A DNA stretch of 64,000 bases from Cupriavidus phytohabitans (GTDB lineage: Bacteria; Pseudomonadota; Gammaproteobacteria; Burkholderiales; Burkholderiaceae). The stretch covers positions 1 to 64,000 of the forward strand of contig NZ_AUFE01000019.1 of the NCBI RefSeq assembly GCF_000426345.1, in the 5' to 3' direction. Under the pieces are notes generated by a model, which was not told the origin of the DNA, ran no database searches, and saw only the letters and a program-made list of their open reading frames with translations. The translations under genes were made by a program, and so were the position numbers. This document shows, in pieces, positions 48,034 to 56,219 of the stretch; the stretch's first letter is position 1, and each line of letters opens with the position of its first letter.

Positions 48034-48900
48034 TCAGGCCGGCAGGGTCGCCAGGTCAATGGTGCCTTCGAACACCGTGGTCGCCGGGCCGGTCATGCGC
48101 ACCGGTTCGGCGCCGCCGTCCCAGGCAATGGTCAGGTCGCCGCCGTGGGTATGCACCCTGACCGGCGAATCCAGCAGGCCGCGCCGGATGCCGGCGACCA
48201 CCGCCGCGCAGGCGCCGGTGCCGCAGGCCAGCGTTTCGCCGGCACCGCGCTCGTAGACGCGCAGGCGGATGGTATTGCGATCCTGCACCTGCATGAAGCC
48301 TGCATTGACGCGGTTGGGGAAGGCGGCGTGCTGCTCGATCACCGGACCGTCCTGCAGCACCGGGAAGTTCTCGACGTCCTCGACCACCTGCACCGCGTGC
48401 GGGTTGCCCATCGACACGGCCGAGATCCATGCGGTGCGGCCGTTGACCTCCAGGCCGTAGGTTGTATCCACGCCTTCAGCCCGGGTCGGCAGGCCTTCGG
48501 CACGGAACGGCACCTGGGCCGGTGCCAGCTCGGGCGCGCCCATGTCGACGGTAACCTGGCCGTCGTCCTGCAGCGTCAGCGTGATCACGCCCTTCATCAC
48601 CTCCACGCGCACCGAGCGCTTGTCGGTCATGCCCTTGTCGCTGACAAAACGCACGAAGCAGCGCGCGCCGTTGCCGCAGTGCTCGACCTCGCTGCCGTCG
48701 GCATTGAAGATGCGGTAGCGGAAGTCGACATCGCTGCGCGACGGTTTCTCGACCACCAGCATCTGGTCGGCGCCCACGCCGAAATGCCGGCTGGCGAGCG
48801 CGCGCCATTGCGCGGGAGTCAGGTCGATCTGCTGGTGGATGCCGTCAAGCACGACAAAGTCGTTGCCGGCCCCATGCATCTTGGTGAACTGGAGTTTCAT
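48034..48900 (-). CDS. dapF: Diaminopimelate epimerase
   Basis: A 288-residue cofactor-free racemase that converts LL- to meso-diaminopimelate for lysine and cell-wall synthesis. The two catalytic cysteines lie in [10 protein letters not shown] and [11 protein letters not shown], and the N-terminal [13 protein letters not shown] is the family start, which fixes the ATG at 48900. It is downstream of two lipid A acyltransferase genes on the same strand, with 53 bases between it and the nearer one. Confidence 0.95.
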   Translation of the reverse strand: MKLQFTKMHGAGNDFVVLDGIHQQIDLTPAQWRALASRHFGVGADQMLVVEKPSRSDVDFRYRIFNADGSEVEHCGNGARCFVRFVSDKGMTDKRSVRVEVMKGVITLTLQDDGQVTVDMGAPELAPAQVPFRAEGLPTRAEGVDTTYGLEVNGRTAWISAVSMGNPHAVQVVEDVENFPVLQDGPVIEQHAAFPNRVNAGFMQVQDRNTIRLRVYERGAGETLACGTGACAAVVAGIRRGLLDSPVRVHTHGGDLTIAWDGGAEPVRMTGPATTVFEGTIDLATLPA

Positions 48901-48953
48901 GGTGGGGATTGTAGCCGCGGCTCGCGCAAGTTGCTGCCGCCGTCGGCGGAGGC

Positions 48954-49847
48954 TCAATAGATCTCGGGTTCGCCCGGCAGGCGATGCTTGAAGCGCTTGT
49001 GCACCCAGTAATACTCAGGCACGCGCGGGCGAATGCAGTCCTCGAAGAAGGCGTTCATGCGGCGCGTGTCGTCGGTGACGCTCTCGCCTGGGTAGTTGTC
49101 CCAGGCAGGCAGGATGCGCAGCACGTAGCCCTGGTAGTCGGGCAGCATCTCGGTGTAGATCGGCACCACCTTGGCCCCGGTCAGGCGCGCCAGCCGCGAC
49201 ACCGAGGTCAGCGTCAGCGCCTGCACGCCGAAGAACGCCACGAATTCCGAATCGCGTTCGCCGAAGTCCATGTCGGCGATCAGCTGCAGCGCTTCGCCCT
49301 TCTTCAGGCAGCGCAGGATGTCGCGCGCGCTGTCGTTGCGCGAAATCATGTTGGCGCCGAAGCGGCCGCGCGCGTGCTTGAGGAAGCCATCGAACAGGTC
49401 GTTCTTCTGTTTCGTGTACAGCGAGGCGCCGGAACGTCCCACGTGCTCGCGCAGGTGGATGGTCAGCCGGATCGCGCCGGCCTCGACGCCCGACAGATGC
49501 AGCGTGACCAGGATGTGCGGCGTGCCATCCAGCGATGCCAGGTCGGCCTGGTCGTCGATCCGCACCCAGCGGCGCATCTGCGCTTCGCTGCCGGTCCAGA
49601 AGATGCCGCGCTCGGCAAAGCTGCGGAACACGGTGCGGAAGCTCTGGCGCGACAGTTCGTCGATCTCGGCCTCGGTCTTGTCCGGGAAGCACAGGCGCAG
49701 GTTGGCCTGCACCACGCGGCGGCGTTCGCTGGGGATCAGGTAGAGCAGGCTGCCCAGCCCTTCGCCGAAGCGCGCAACGAACGGATATGGCAATTTGCCC
49801 AGCACCGTCAGCAGGCCGATGCCGAGCCAGGTGAACACGCGGCTCAT
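48954..49847 (-). CDS. Lipid A late acyltransferase (LpxL/HtrB family)
   Basis: A 297-residue inner-membrane acyltransferase with an N-terminal hydrophobic segment ([19 protein letters not shown]). The catalytic H-x4-E motif is HLSGVE at about residue 120; [17 protein letters not shown] follows as in LpxL proteins. It adds a secondary acyl chain to Kdo-lipid A. Its ATG overlaps the stop of the paralogue upstream (ATGA), so the two are coupled. Which acyl position it serves is not predictable. Confidence 0.88.
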   Translation of the reverse strand: MSRVFTWLGIGLLTVLGKLPYPFVARFGEGLGSLLYLIPSERRRVVQANLRLCFPDKTEAEIDELSRQSFRTVFRSFAERGIFWTGSEAQMRRWVRIDDQADLASLDGTPHILVTLHLSGVEAGAIRLTIHLREHVGRSGASLYTKQKNDLFDGFLKHARGRFGANMISRNDSARDILRCLKKGEALQLIADMDFGERDSEFVAFFGVQALTLTSVSRLARLTGAKVVPIYTEMLPDYQGYVLRILPAWDNYPGESVTDDTRRMNAFFEDCIRPRVPEYYWVHKRFKHRLPGEPEIY

Positions 49848-50725
49848 GAAATCGATTGGTCAGTGGTCGGCTCGGTACTGCGGCTGGGGGCAGCGGCAGG
49901 CCCCTTGTAGCGGCTGTACCCCCACAGGTACTGCGTGGGGCACTGTCTCACCAGGGTCTCGACGGCCTGGTTGATCACCGCGGCCGCTTCGGCGGGGTCG
50001 TCCGGCAGCATGCCGCCCTCGTTGAGCACATGCAGGTGGGCGCGATAGCCCGCGCCTTTCGGCAGCCGCTCCGCAAAGACCGCAACCACCGGCGCGCTGG
50101 TCAGCTGCTGCAGCCGGTGCACCAGCGCCATCGTGTAGGCCGGTTTGCCGAAGAACGGCGCCCAGTTGCCCTCGCCGCCGCTGGGTACCTGGTCCGGCAG
50201 GATGCCCACCGCCTGGCCGCGCTTGAGTGCCTTGACCAGCATGCGCACGCCGCGCGGCGTGGCCGGCGCCATGTGCATGTTGGGCCGGGTGCGCATCTTT
50301 TCGATCCAGTCGCGCAGCCAGGGCTGGTGCGGCGGCTTGAACAGCGCCGTGACCGGGCGCACCAGCGCGTGGGACTGCGGCAGCACTTCAAAGCAGCCCA
50401 GGTGGGGCGTCAGGATGATGAGACCTTTGCCGCGGGCCTGCAGCTTTGCCAATTCGGGCCACATGTAGTCGTCGAAGCCATGCAGCCGCGCGCCGATCTC
50501 CTTGCGGCTCCAGAAATAGGGCATCTCGATCATCATGCGCCCGGCGGAGCGGGCGGCTTCATCGATCATTGCCTGCGTGGCGTCGGGGAATGCCAGGCGG
50601 AAATTTTCGTTCAGGCGCTGGCCATAGCGGCCGGGCAGCCGTGCTGCCAGCAGTCCGAGCGCGCCGCCTGCGGCCTGCAGCGCGCGCAGGGGGAAACGGG
50701 AGATCAGCCAGAAAAGAAAGGTCAT
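49844..50725 (-). CDS. Lipid A late acyltransferase (LpxL/HtrB family), second copy
   Basis: A 293-residue paralogue of the following gene. It begins MTFLFWLISRFPLRALQAAG with a membrane segment, carries H-x4-E as HLGCFE near residue 113, KPPHQPWLRDWIE, and LPDQVPSGGEGNWAPFFGKPA. The ATG at 50725 is chosen because the hydrophobic family N-terminus begins there. As first gene of an lpxL-lpxL-dapF row it is divergent from metK. Confidence 0.88.
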   Translation of the reverse strand: MTFLFWLISRFPLRALQAAGGALGLLAARLPGRYGQRLNENFRLAFPDATQAMIDEAARSAGRMMIEMPYFWSRKEIGARLHGFDDYMWPELAKLQARGKGLIILTPHLGCFEVLPQSHALVRPVTALFKPPHQPWLRDWIEKMRTRPNMHMAPATPRGVRMLVKALKRGQAVGILPDQVPSGGEGNWAPFFGKPAYTMALVHRLQQLTSAPVVAVFAERLPKGAGYRAHLHVLNEGGMLPDDPAEAAAVINQAVETLVRQCPTQYLWGYSRYKGPAAAPSRSTEPTTDQSIS

Positions 50726-50905
50726 CGGGCGTGGATTGCAGTCCGGGCTGCAACAGGTCAAAACCGGCGCATTTTTCTCCGGCGTGGAATTCAGTTCCGC
50801 GCCGGCTTGCCGTAATCCGGGCAAACGGCATGCCGTGGCGGCAGCGTGTTGCGTCGGCTGTTGCGTCGGCGCCTTTGGCGCGCTGCAACGAGCCCGGCAG
50901 GCGCG

Positions 50906-50911
50906 TATAAT
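50906..50911 (+). promoter_or_regulatory. -10 element of the metK promoter
   Basis: A perfect TATAAT lies eight bases before the predicted SAM-II-like P1 helix, the same spacing as in the metX leader. The -35 region (CTGCAA at 17 bases) is weak. Confidence 0.6.
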
Positions 50912-50917
50912 AGCGTG

Positions 50918-50990
50918 TATCGCCGAGTTAACTGACAACTTGCGGGGCGATGCGGCTTTAACCGGGCCGTTTTAAATACCGCTAAAGCGT
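50918..50990 (+). ncRNA. SAM-II-like riboswitch of metK
   Basis: The leader folds like the metX SAM-II aptamer. P1 is ATCGCC (50919-50924) with GGCGAT (50946-50951). Loop 1 starts GAGTTAAC, close to the SAM-II GAUUUAAC, and ends in TTGCGG (50940-50945). GCGG (50942-50945) can pair with CCGC (50979-50982) in the conserved-type 3' segment TTTAAATACCGCTAAAGCG (50971-50989). The metX leader has different bases at this pseudoknot but keeps the pairing. A metK target fits SAM feedback. No terminator is seen before the gene, so control would be translational or unknown. Confidence 0.75.
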
Positions 50991-51045
50991 CGCCGCCATG
51001 AACCCGACCGGGTGGCACGCAATAGCCAACCTGGAGAATAAGTTC

Positions 51046-52209
51046 GTGGCAAACGACTTCCTTTTTACTTCGGAATCCGTTTCCGAAGGCCATCCCGACA
51101 AGGTCGCCGACCAGATTTCCGACGCCGTCCTGGACGCCATCCTGGCGCAGGACAAGTACGCGCGTGTGGCTGCCGAGACGCTTTGCAACACCGGCCTGGT
51201 GGTGCTGGCAGGGGAAATCACCACGACCGCCAACGTCGACTACATCCAGATCGCGCGCGACACGATCAAGCGCATCGGTTACGACAACACTGAATACGGC
51301 ATCGATTACAAGGGCTGCGCCGTGCTGGTGGCCTATGACAAGCAGTCCCCGGACATCGCCCAGGGCGTGGACCGCGCCTCGGACGACTACCTGAACCAGG
51401 GCGCCGGCGACCAGGGCCTGATGTTTGGCTACGCCTGCGACGAGACGCCGGAGCTGATGCCGTTCCCGATCTATTACGCGCACCGCCTGGTTGAACGCCA
51501 GTCGCTGCTGCGCCGCGACGGCCGCCTGCCCTGGCTGCGTCCGGACGCCAAGTCGCAGGTGACGGTGCGTTATGTCGACGGCAAGCCGCACAGCGTGGAT
51601 ACCGTGGTGCTGTCGACGCAGCATTCGCCGGATATCACCCAGGCGCAGATCCGTGAAGCGGTGATCGAAGAGATCATCAAGCCGGTGCTGCCGGCCGAGA
51701 TGCTGAAGGAAACCAAGTATCTGGTGAACCCGACCGGGCGTTTCGTGATCGGCGGCCCCCAGGGCGACTGCGGTCTGACCGGGCGCAAGATCATCGTCGA
51801 TACCTATGGTGGCGCTTCGCCGCATGGTGGCGGTGCGTTCTCGGGCAAGGATCCGTCCAAGGTCGATCGCTCGGCTGCGTATGCGGCGCGCTACGTGGCC
51901 AAGAACGTGGTGGCTTCGGGCCTGGCGCGGCAGTGCCAGGTGCAGGTGAGCTATGCCATCGGCGTGGCGCGTCCGATCAACGTGACGGTCTACACCGAAG
52001 GTACCGGCAAGATTCCGGATGCCAAGATTGCAGAGCTGGTGCAGGAGCATTTTGACCTGCGGCCGAAGGGGATTGTGCAGATGCTGGATCTGCTGCGGCC
52101 TATCTATGAAAAGACTGCGGCCTATGGCCACTTTGGGCGTGAAGAGCCTGAGTTTTCGTGGGAGGCTACGGATAAGGCGGCTGCACTGCGGGCTGCGGCT
52201 GGGCTGTAA
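51046..52209 (+). CDS. metK: S-adenosylmethionine synthetase
   Basis: A 387-residue enzyme that makes SAM from methionine and [57 protein letters not shown] and [19 protein letters not shown] are the signature segments. GTG at 51046 is chosen: GGAG lies ten bases upstream and it yields the usual [12 protein letters not shown] start. ATG at 50998 is in frame and would add 16 residues, beginning inside the end of the SAM-II-like leader. A GC-rich terminator follows the gene. Confidence 0.95.
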   Translation: MANDFLFTSESVSEGHPDKVADQISDAVLDAILAQDKYARVAAETLCNTGLVVLAGEITTTANVDYIQIARDTIKRIGYDNTEYGIDYKGCAVLVAYDKQSPDIAQGVDRASDDYLNQGAGDQGLMFGYACDETPELMPFPIYYAHRLVERQSLLRRDGRLPWLRPDAKSQVTVRYVDGKPHSVDTVVLSTQHSPDITQAQIREAVIEEIIKPVLPAEMLKETKYLVNPTGRFVIGGPQGDCGLTGRKIIVDTYGGASPHGGGAFSGKDPSKVDRSAAYAARYVAKNVVASGLARQCQVQVSYAIGVARPINVTVYTEGTGKIPDAKIAELVQEHFDLRPKGIVQMLDLLRPIYEKTAAYGHFGREEPEFSWEATDKAAALRAAAGL

Positions 52210-52256
52210 GCGGTACTTCAGAGGCCCTGGACTCCGGCACTTCTGACTTCGGCAAG

Positions 52257-52289
52257 CCCCGCTGGCCCGCAAGGGTTGGTGGGGTTTTT
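52257..52289 (+). terminator. Intrinsic terminator of metK
   Basis: CCCCGCTGGCCC-GCAA-GGGTTGGTGGGG (52257-52284) forms a 12-pair stem with several G-U pairs and a GNRA loop, followed by five T. Confidence 0.75.
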
Positions 52290-52319
52290 GTTCTGGTGGT
52301 TGGTCGCTGGTGGCTGGTG

Positions 52320-52457
52320 GTGACATGCTATCGGCTGTTGAAGCTGCGTTGTCGCTGCTGATGACATGCTGTCGGCCGTTGAACCGCCTGGTTCCGCCCT
52401 CCTGGGCGGGTCACTTTTTGCCCGAGCGGCAAAAAGTAACCAAAAAGCGCGTTTACG
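52320..52457. repeat. Left arm of a ~135-bp inverted repeat (copy B head)
   Basis: From GTGACATGC to CCAAAAAGCGCG, this segment recurs inverted at 52989-53121. Its end carries the two hairpins of the dispersed repeat: CCGCCC-TCCT-GGGCGG (52394-52409) and a 10-bp stem at 52413-52437 with loop CGAGC. Confidence 0.8.
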
Positions 52458-52655
52458 GCCCTGCGGGCGGCCACTCTTATCGTAGTGGGCGGGGGCTTTC
52501 GTACGGGGCTCCGCTTCGTTGCGGGGCAGGACTGCCTGACGCCGTGGTGCGCCACCGTGGCTGGGGATAGACGCGATGTTTGAACGAGCCCAGAGCTGTG
52601 GGTGGCCCCTACTGCTGGCGGCATGGTAGGAACGCCTACGGCTGCGCTGCGCGCC
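52387..52655. repeat. Dispersed structured repeat, copy B
   Basis: The same ~270-base element as 2271-2539, diverged but collinear: the paired hairpins, GGCCACTCTTATCGTAGTG, GGGGGCTTTCGTACGGGGCT, the GAGCTGTGG segment and CTACGGCTGCGCTGCGCGCC. No coding frame is preserved between the copies. Confidence 0.8.
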
Positions 52656-52988
52656 GGCCCTAACGTGACAGGACCGGCCACGACATTCTGCCCGCGCTGA
52701 CGTCCGGCATCGCAAGCGATAACGCTGTGCGAGCGCAGCGACGCACTCCGTGCCCGAGCCCTAAATCCTGGATACCGCCGGCGCGCAGCGCAGCCGCAGG
52801 CGTTCCTGCGTTGACGCCGGCAGCAGGCGGCCTACGCCCGGCATGGGGATCGTTCAATAGTGGGTCGACGCAGCCACTATCCCAAACTCACCTGGCGTAG
52901 CAGGTTCGAACCACTAGCCACATCGAACGGAAATCACCACCGCCCGAACCACCCGCACCGCCAACTTGATAGCCAGCCGCTCAGGCGA
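52656..52988. other. Gap inside the repeat island, no gene seen
   Basis: About 330 bases between the two inverted arms. Open frames here are short and have no recognisable protein character. It contains a second, GC-rich stretch similar in style to the repeat but no clear further copy, and no transposase. Confidence 0.5.
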
Positions 52989-53121
52989 CGCGCTTTTTGG
53001 TTACTTTTTGTCGCTCGGACAAAAAGTGACCCGCCCAGGAGGGCGGAACCAGGCGGTTCAACGGCCGACAGCATGTCACCAACGGCGATAAAGCAGCTTC
53101 AAAACCCGACGGCATGTCACC
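52989..53121. repeat. Right arm of the inverted repeat (copy C, minus orientation)
   Basis: Reverse complement of the 52320-52457 segment, including the hairpin stem at 53003-53027 (ACTTTTTGTC-GCTCG-GACAAAAAGT on the + strand). Copy B has CC/GG where copies A and C have TC/GA, so the pairing is retained. Confidence 0.8.
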
Positions 53122-53241
53122 AGCAGAACCCCGCCACGCAAAACCCCTACCCCTGCGCCCCAATCGCCACCCAAACACCCAGGTAGTAAAATCCCAACCA
53201 CCACAAATTTCCTTTATGGGGCCCGTCCCCAGAGGACTGCC

Positions 53242-54186
53242 ATGCCCGCAGCATCAGCCATTTCCAATGCCACCGCGTCGACCCGCTCCGCGGCCGGAGG
53301 CAACCTCGACCTGATCCGCCCGCAGCCCTACACCTCCTGGGCACCGCAGGTCTCCCCCGAGGAACGCGCCACCCTTCGCCGCGAGCTGGAGCAAGGCGCA
53401 GTACTGTACTTCCCCAACCTGAAATTCCACTTCGAACCCGGCGAGGACCGCTTCCTGGATGCCCGTTATTCCGACGGCAAATCCAAGAACATCAACCTCC
53501 GCGCCAACGACACCGCGGTGCGCGGCGCCCAGGGCACCCAGCAGGACCTGTCCGACCTGTACACCCTGATCCGCCGCTATGCCGACAACAGCGAGTCGCT
53601 GATCCGCACGCTGTTCCCGGAATACATCCCCCATATGACCCGCGCCGGCACCTCGCTGCGCCCGAGCGAAATCGCCGGCCGCCCGGTCAGCTGGCGCAAG
53701 GACGACACCCGGCTGCACGTCGATTCATTCCCGTCCAACCCGATGCTGGGCAAGCGCCTGCTGCGCGTGTTCCACAACATCGACCCCGCCGCGCCGCGCG
53801 TATGGCGCGTGGGCGAGCCGTTCGGTGATTTTGCGCGGAAGTTCGTGCCGAAGACGCACGGCATGTGGCCAGGACAGGCGGCGCTGATGAAGCTGCTGCA
53901 TATCACCAAGCGCAAGCGCTCGGAATACGACCACCGCATGCTGCAGCTGCACGACCTGGCCAAGGCCGATCTGGACTACCAGCGCGACGTGCCGCAACAG
54001 GAGTTCCACTTTCCGCCCGGTTCGACCTGGATCGTGTTCAGCGACCAGTTGCTGCACGCCGCCATGCGCGGGCGCGCGATGATGGAGCAGACCATCTATC
54101 TCGAGCCGCAGGCGATCTCCGATCACACCCACTCGCCCGAGGCCGTGCTGTCGCGCATGCTCGGGCGGCCGATGCTGGTGTCCTGA
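53242..54186 (+). CDS. kdoO: Kdo hydroxylase (Fe(II)/2-oxoglutarate-dependent)
   Basis: A 314-residue oxygenase of the KdoO family, which hydroxylates the 3-position of Kdo in the inner core of lipopolysaccharide to give Ko in Burkholderia, Yersinia and relatives. The iron ligands fit H-x-D in LHVDSFPSNPML and a later His in SDQLLHAAMRGR, whose Arg can bind 2-oxoglutarate. The start MPAASAISN follows AGAGGACTGCC. It stands alone after the repeat island; lipid A acyltransferases lie 2.5 kb upstream. Confidence 0.85.
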   Translation: MPAASAISNATASTRSAAGGNLDLIRPQPYTSWAPQVSPEERATLRRELEQGAVLYFPNLKFHFEPGEDRFLDARYSDGKSKNINLRANDTAVRGAQGTQQDLSDLYTLIRRYADNSESLIRTLFPEYIPHMTRAGTSLRPSEIAGRPVSWRKDDTRLHVDSFPSNPMLGKRLLRVFHNIDPAAPRVWRVGEPFGDFARKFVPKTHGMWPGQAALMKLLHITKRKRSEYDHRMLQLHDLAKADLDYQRDVPQQEFHFPPGSTWIVFSDQLLHAAMRGRAMMEQTIYLEPQAISDHTHSPEAVLSRMLGRPMLVS

Positions 54187-54515
54187 CCCGCAGGCCAGTA
54201 GCGCAGCGATCGCGTCATCCCCCCGCATCGGTTAGGTACGCCGGCTGCCGCACGCATCACATGGGAGGCAGCGGTGGTCGTCGGCCCCAGGACCACGCCA
54301 GACCTGCCCATCCCCGCGCACGGCAGAGCGGCATGCCGGCCGAGGCCATGTAAGACGTCTTCCCCATCGGCATTTCAACCAACCCGCCTGGACCGTCCAC
54401 GCCGGCACTCCGCAACCCTTCACCCCTGCTCAGGCTAGCGCCTACACTGAATTTCACGGCTTGCCATCCGCTGGCCCGGCTGACTCTCGCCGCCTGCGGA
54501 CACGCGGGGAGACAG
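54187..54515. other. Gap between kdoO and the GMC oxidoreductase, no gene seen
   Basis: About 330 bases without a convincing coding frame. GGGGAGACAG just before the GMC ATG is its ribosome site. No hairpin with T-run was found. Confidence 0.4.
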
Positions 54516-56195
54516 ATGGAAACCACCTACGACTACGTCATCGTCGGCGCGGGATCGGCGGGCTGTGCGCTGGCCGGACGGCTGGCCGACAGCGGGGACG
54601 ACACCATTGCCCTGCTCGAGGCCGGCCAGCACGACCACCATGTGCTGGTACGCACACCCGCCGCGTGCGCCGCCATGCTGCCGCGCGCCGGCGCACGCAA
54701 CTATGCTTACGAGACCGTGCCACAGCCGGGACTGAACGGACGCCGGGGCTACCAGCCGCGCGGGCGCGGACTGGGCGGCTCCTCGTCGATCAACGCGATG
54801 ATCTACACGCGCGGACGGCCCGCCGATTACGACGACTGGGCTGCCGCCGGCTGCGACGGCTGGTCATGGGACGACGTGCTGCCTTATTTCCGCCGCGCGG
54901 AATGCAATGAACGCCTGGCCGGCAGCGAAGACGACCCGCTGCATGGCGGCAATGGCCCGCTCCATGTGTCGGACCTGCGCACCCCCAATCCTTTCGCCGA
55001 GCGCTTTATCGAGGCGGCGCAGCAGGCGGGCTACCTGCGCAACGACGACTTCAACGGCGAAGAGCAGGAAGGCGTGGGCTGGTATCAGGTCACGCAGCAT
55101 GCGGGCGAGCGCTGGAACGCGGCGCGCGCCTACCTGCACGGCGGCAATACGCGCGACAAGGCCTGCAACGGCGGGCGCGCGCGCCTGCAGGTGCTGACCG
55201 GCACGCAGGCGCTGCGCATCGTCTTCGAGGGCCGCCATGCGGCCGGTGTGCTGGTCGCGCGCGACGGCCGCCAGCAGCTCCTGCGCGCACGACGCGACGT
55301 GATCGTCTGCGCCGGCACCTTCGGCTCGCCGCAATTGCTGCTGGTGTCGGGCGTGGGTCCCGCGGCGCAGCTGCGCGAGCTTGGCATCGACGTGGTCCAC
55401 GACCTGCCCGGCGTAGGCGCCAACCTGCAGGACCATCTCGACGTCATCCTGCACAAGCGCGTGGCGGCGCCGGAGTTGTTCGGCGTGTCGTTTAGCGGAT
55501 TGATGACCCTGCTCTCGGAAATCCTGCGCTACCGGCGCGAACGCACCGGCATGCTGTCGAGCAACTTCGCCGAGGCCGGTGGCTTTATCCGCAGCCGCCC
55601 AGAGCTGGCCGAGCCCGACCTGCAGCTGCATTTCGTCGTTGGCATGGCCGACAATCACATGCGCCGGCTCAACTTCGGCCACGGCTATTCCTGCCATGTG
55701 TGCGTGCTGCGTCCGCGCAGCCGCGGCGAGGTGCGCCTGGCATCGGCCGATATCCGCGAGGCGCCGCTGATCGATCCGCGCTACCTCAGCGATGTGCGCG
55801 ACCTCGACGACATGGTGGCCGGCGTGCGCATCGTGCGCCGGATCTTCGCGCAGCCGCAGCTGGCCAGCTTCGGCGGGCGCGAGCTGTACTCCGCGCACCT
55901 GCGTGCCGATGGCAGCGACGATGCCGACGTGCGCGAGATGATCCGCGCGCATGCCGACACCATCTACCATCCCGTGGGCACCTGCCGCATGGGCATGGAC
56001 GCGATGGCGGTGGTCGACCCGCAGTTGCGCGTGCGGGGCGTGGAAGGACTGCGCGTGGTCGATGCCTCGGTGATGCCGACGCTGGTCGGTGGCAACACCA
56101 ACGCGCCCGCGATCATGATCGGCGAACGCGCGCATGACCTGATCCGCTACGCGCCGCGGGTGATGCTGCGCGTGCTGGAGTCGATGGAGGCGTGA
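54516..56195 (+). CDS. GMC-family FAD oxidoreductase (choline/alcohol dehydrogenase type)
   Basis: A 559-residue flavoprotein. The FAD dinucleotide loop is DYVIVGAGSAGCALAGRL (residues 5-22), the GMC signatures are GRGLGGSSSINAMIYTRG near 85 and GTFGSPQLLLVSGVGP near 265, and the catalytic His-Asn/His region is YHPVGTCRMG and GGNTNAPAIMIGERA. Related enzymes oxidise choline, alcohols or polyethylene glycol; the substrate here is unknown. It converges with the AidB-like gene. Confidence 0.85.
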   Translation: METTYDYVIVGAGSAGCALAGRLADSGDDTIALLEAGQHDHHVLVRTPAACAAMLPRAGARNYAYETVPQPGLNGRRGYQPRGRGLGGSSSINAMIYTRGRPADYDDWAAAGCDGWSWDDVLPYFRRAECNERLAGSEDDPLHGGNGPLHVSDLRTPNPFAERFIEAAQQAGYLRNDDFNGEEQEGVGWYQVTQHAGERWNAARAYLHGGNTRDKACNGGRARLQVLTGTQALRIVFEGRHAAGVLVARDGRQQLLRARRDVIVCAGTFGSPQLLLVSGVGPAAQLRELGIDVVHDLPGVGANLQDHLDVILHKRVAAPELFGVSFSGLMTLLSEILRYRRERTGMLSSNFAEAGGFIRSRPELAEPDLQLHFVVGMADNHMRRLNFGHGYSCHVCVLRPRSRGEVRLASADIREAPLIDPRYLSDVRDLDDMVAGVRIVRRIFAQPQLASFGGRELYSAHLRADGSDDADVREMIRAHADTIYHPVGTCRMGMDAMAVVDPQLRVRGVEGLRVVDASVMPTLVGGNTNAPAIMIGERAHDLIRYAPRVMLRVLESMEA

Positions 56196-56219
56196 CGCGA
56201 GCGCCGGGTGCGGGCGCGG

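Noticed and set aside
52320..53121. Insertion sequence
   Set aside because: Inverted arms are present, but there is no transposase frame and no visible target duplication; kept only as repeats.
52218..53344. Several 60-160 codon frames in the repeat island
   Set aside because: The frames are not kept between repeat copies A and B, and translations have no family character. They reflect the repeat, not genes.
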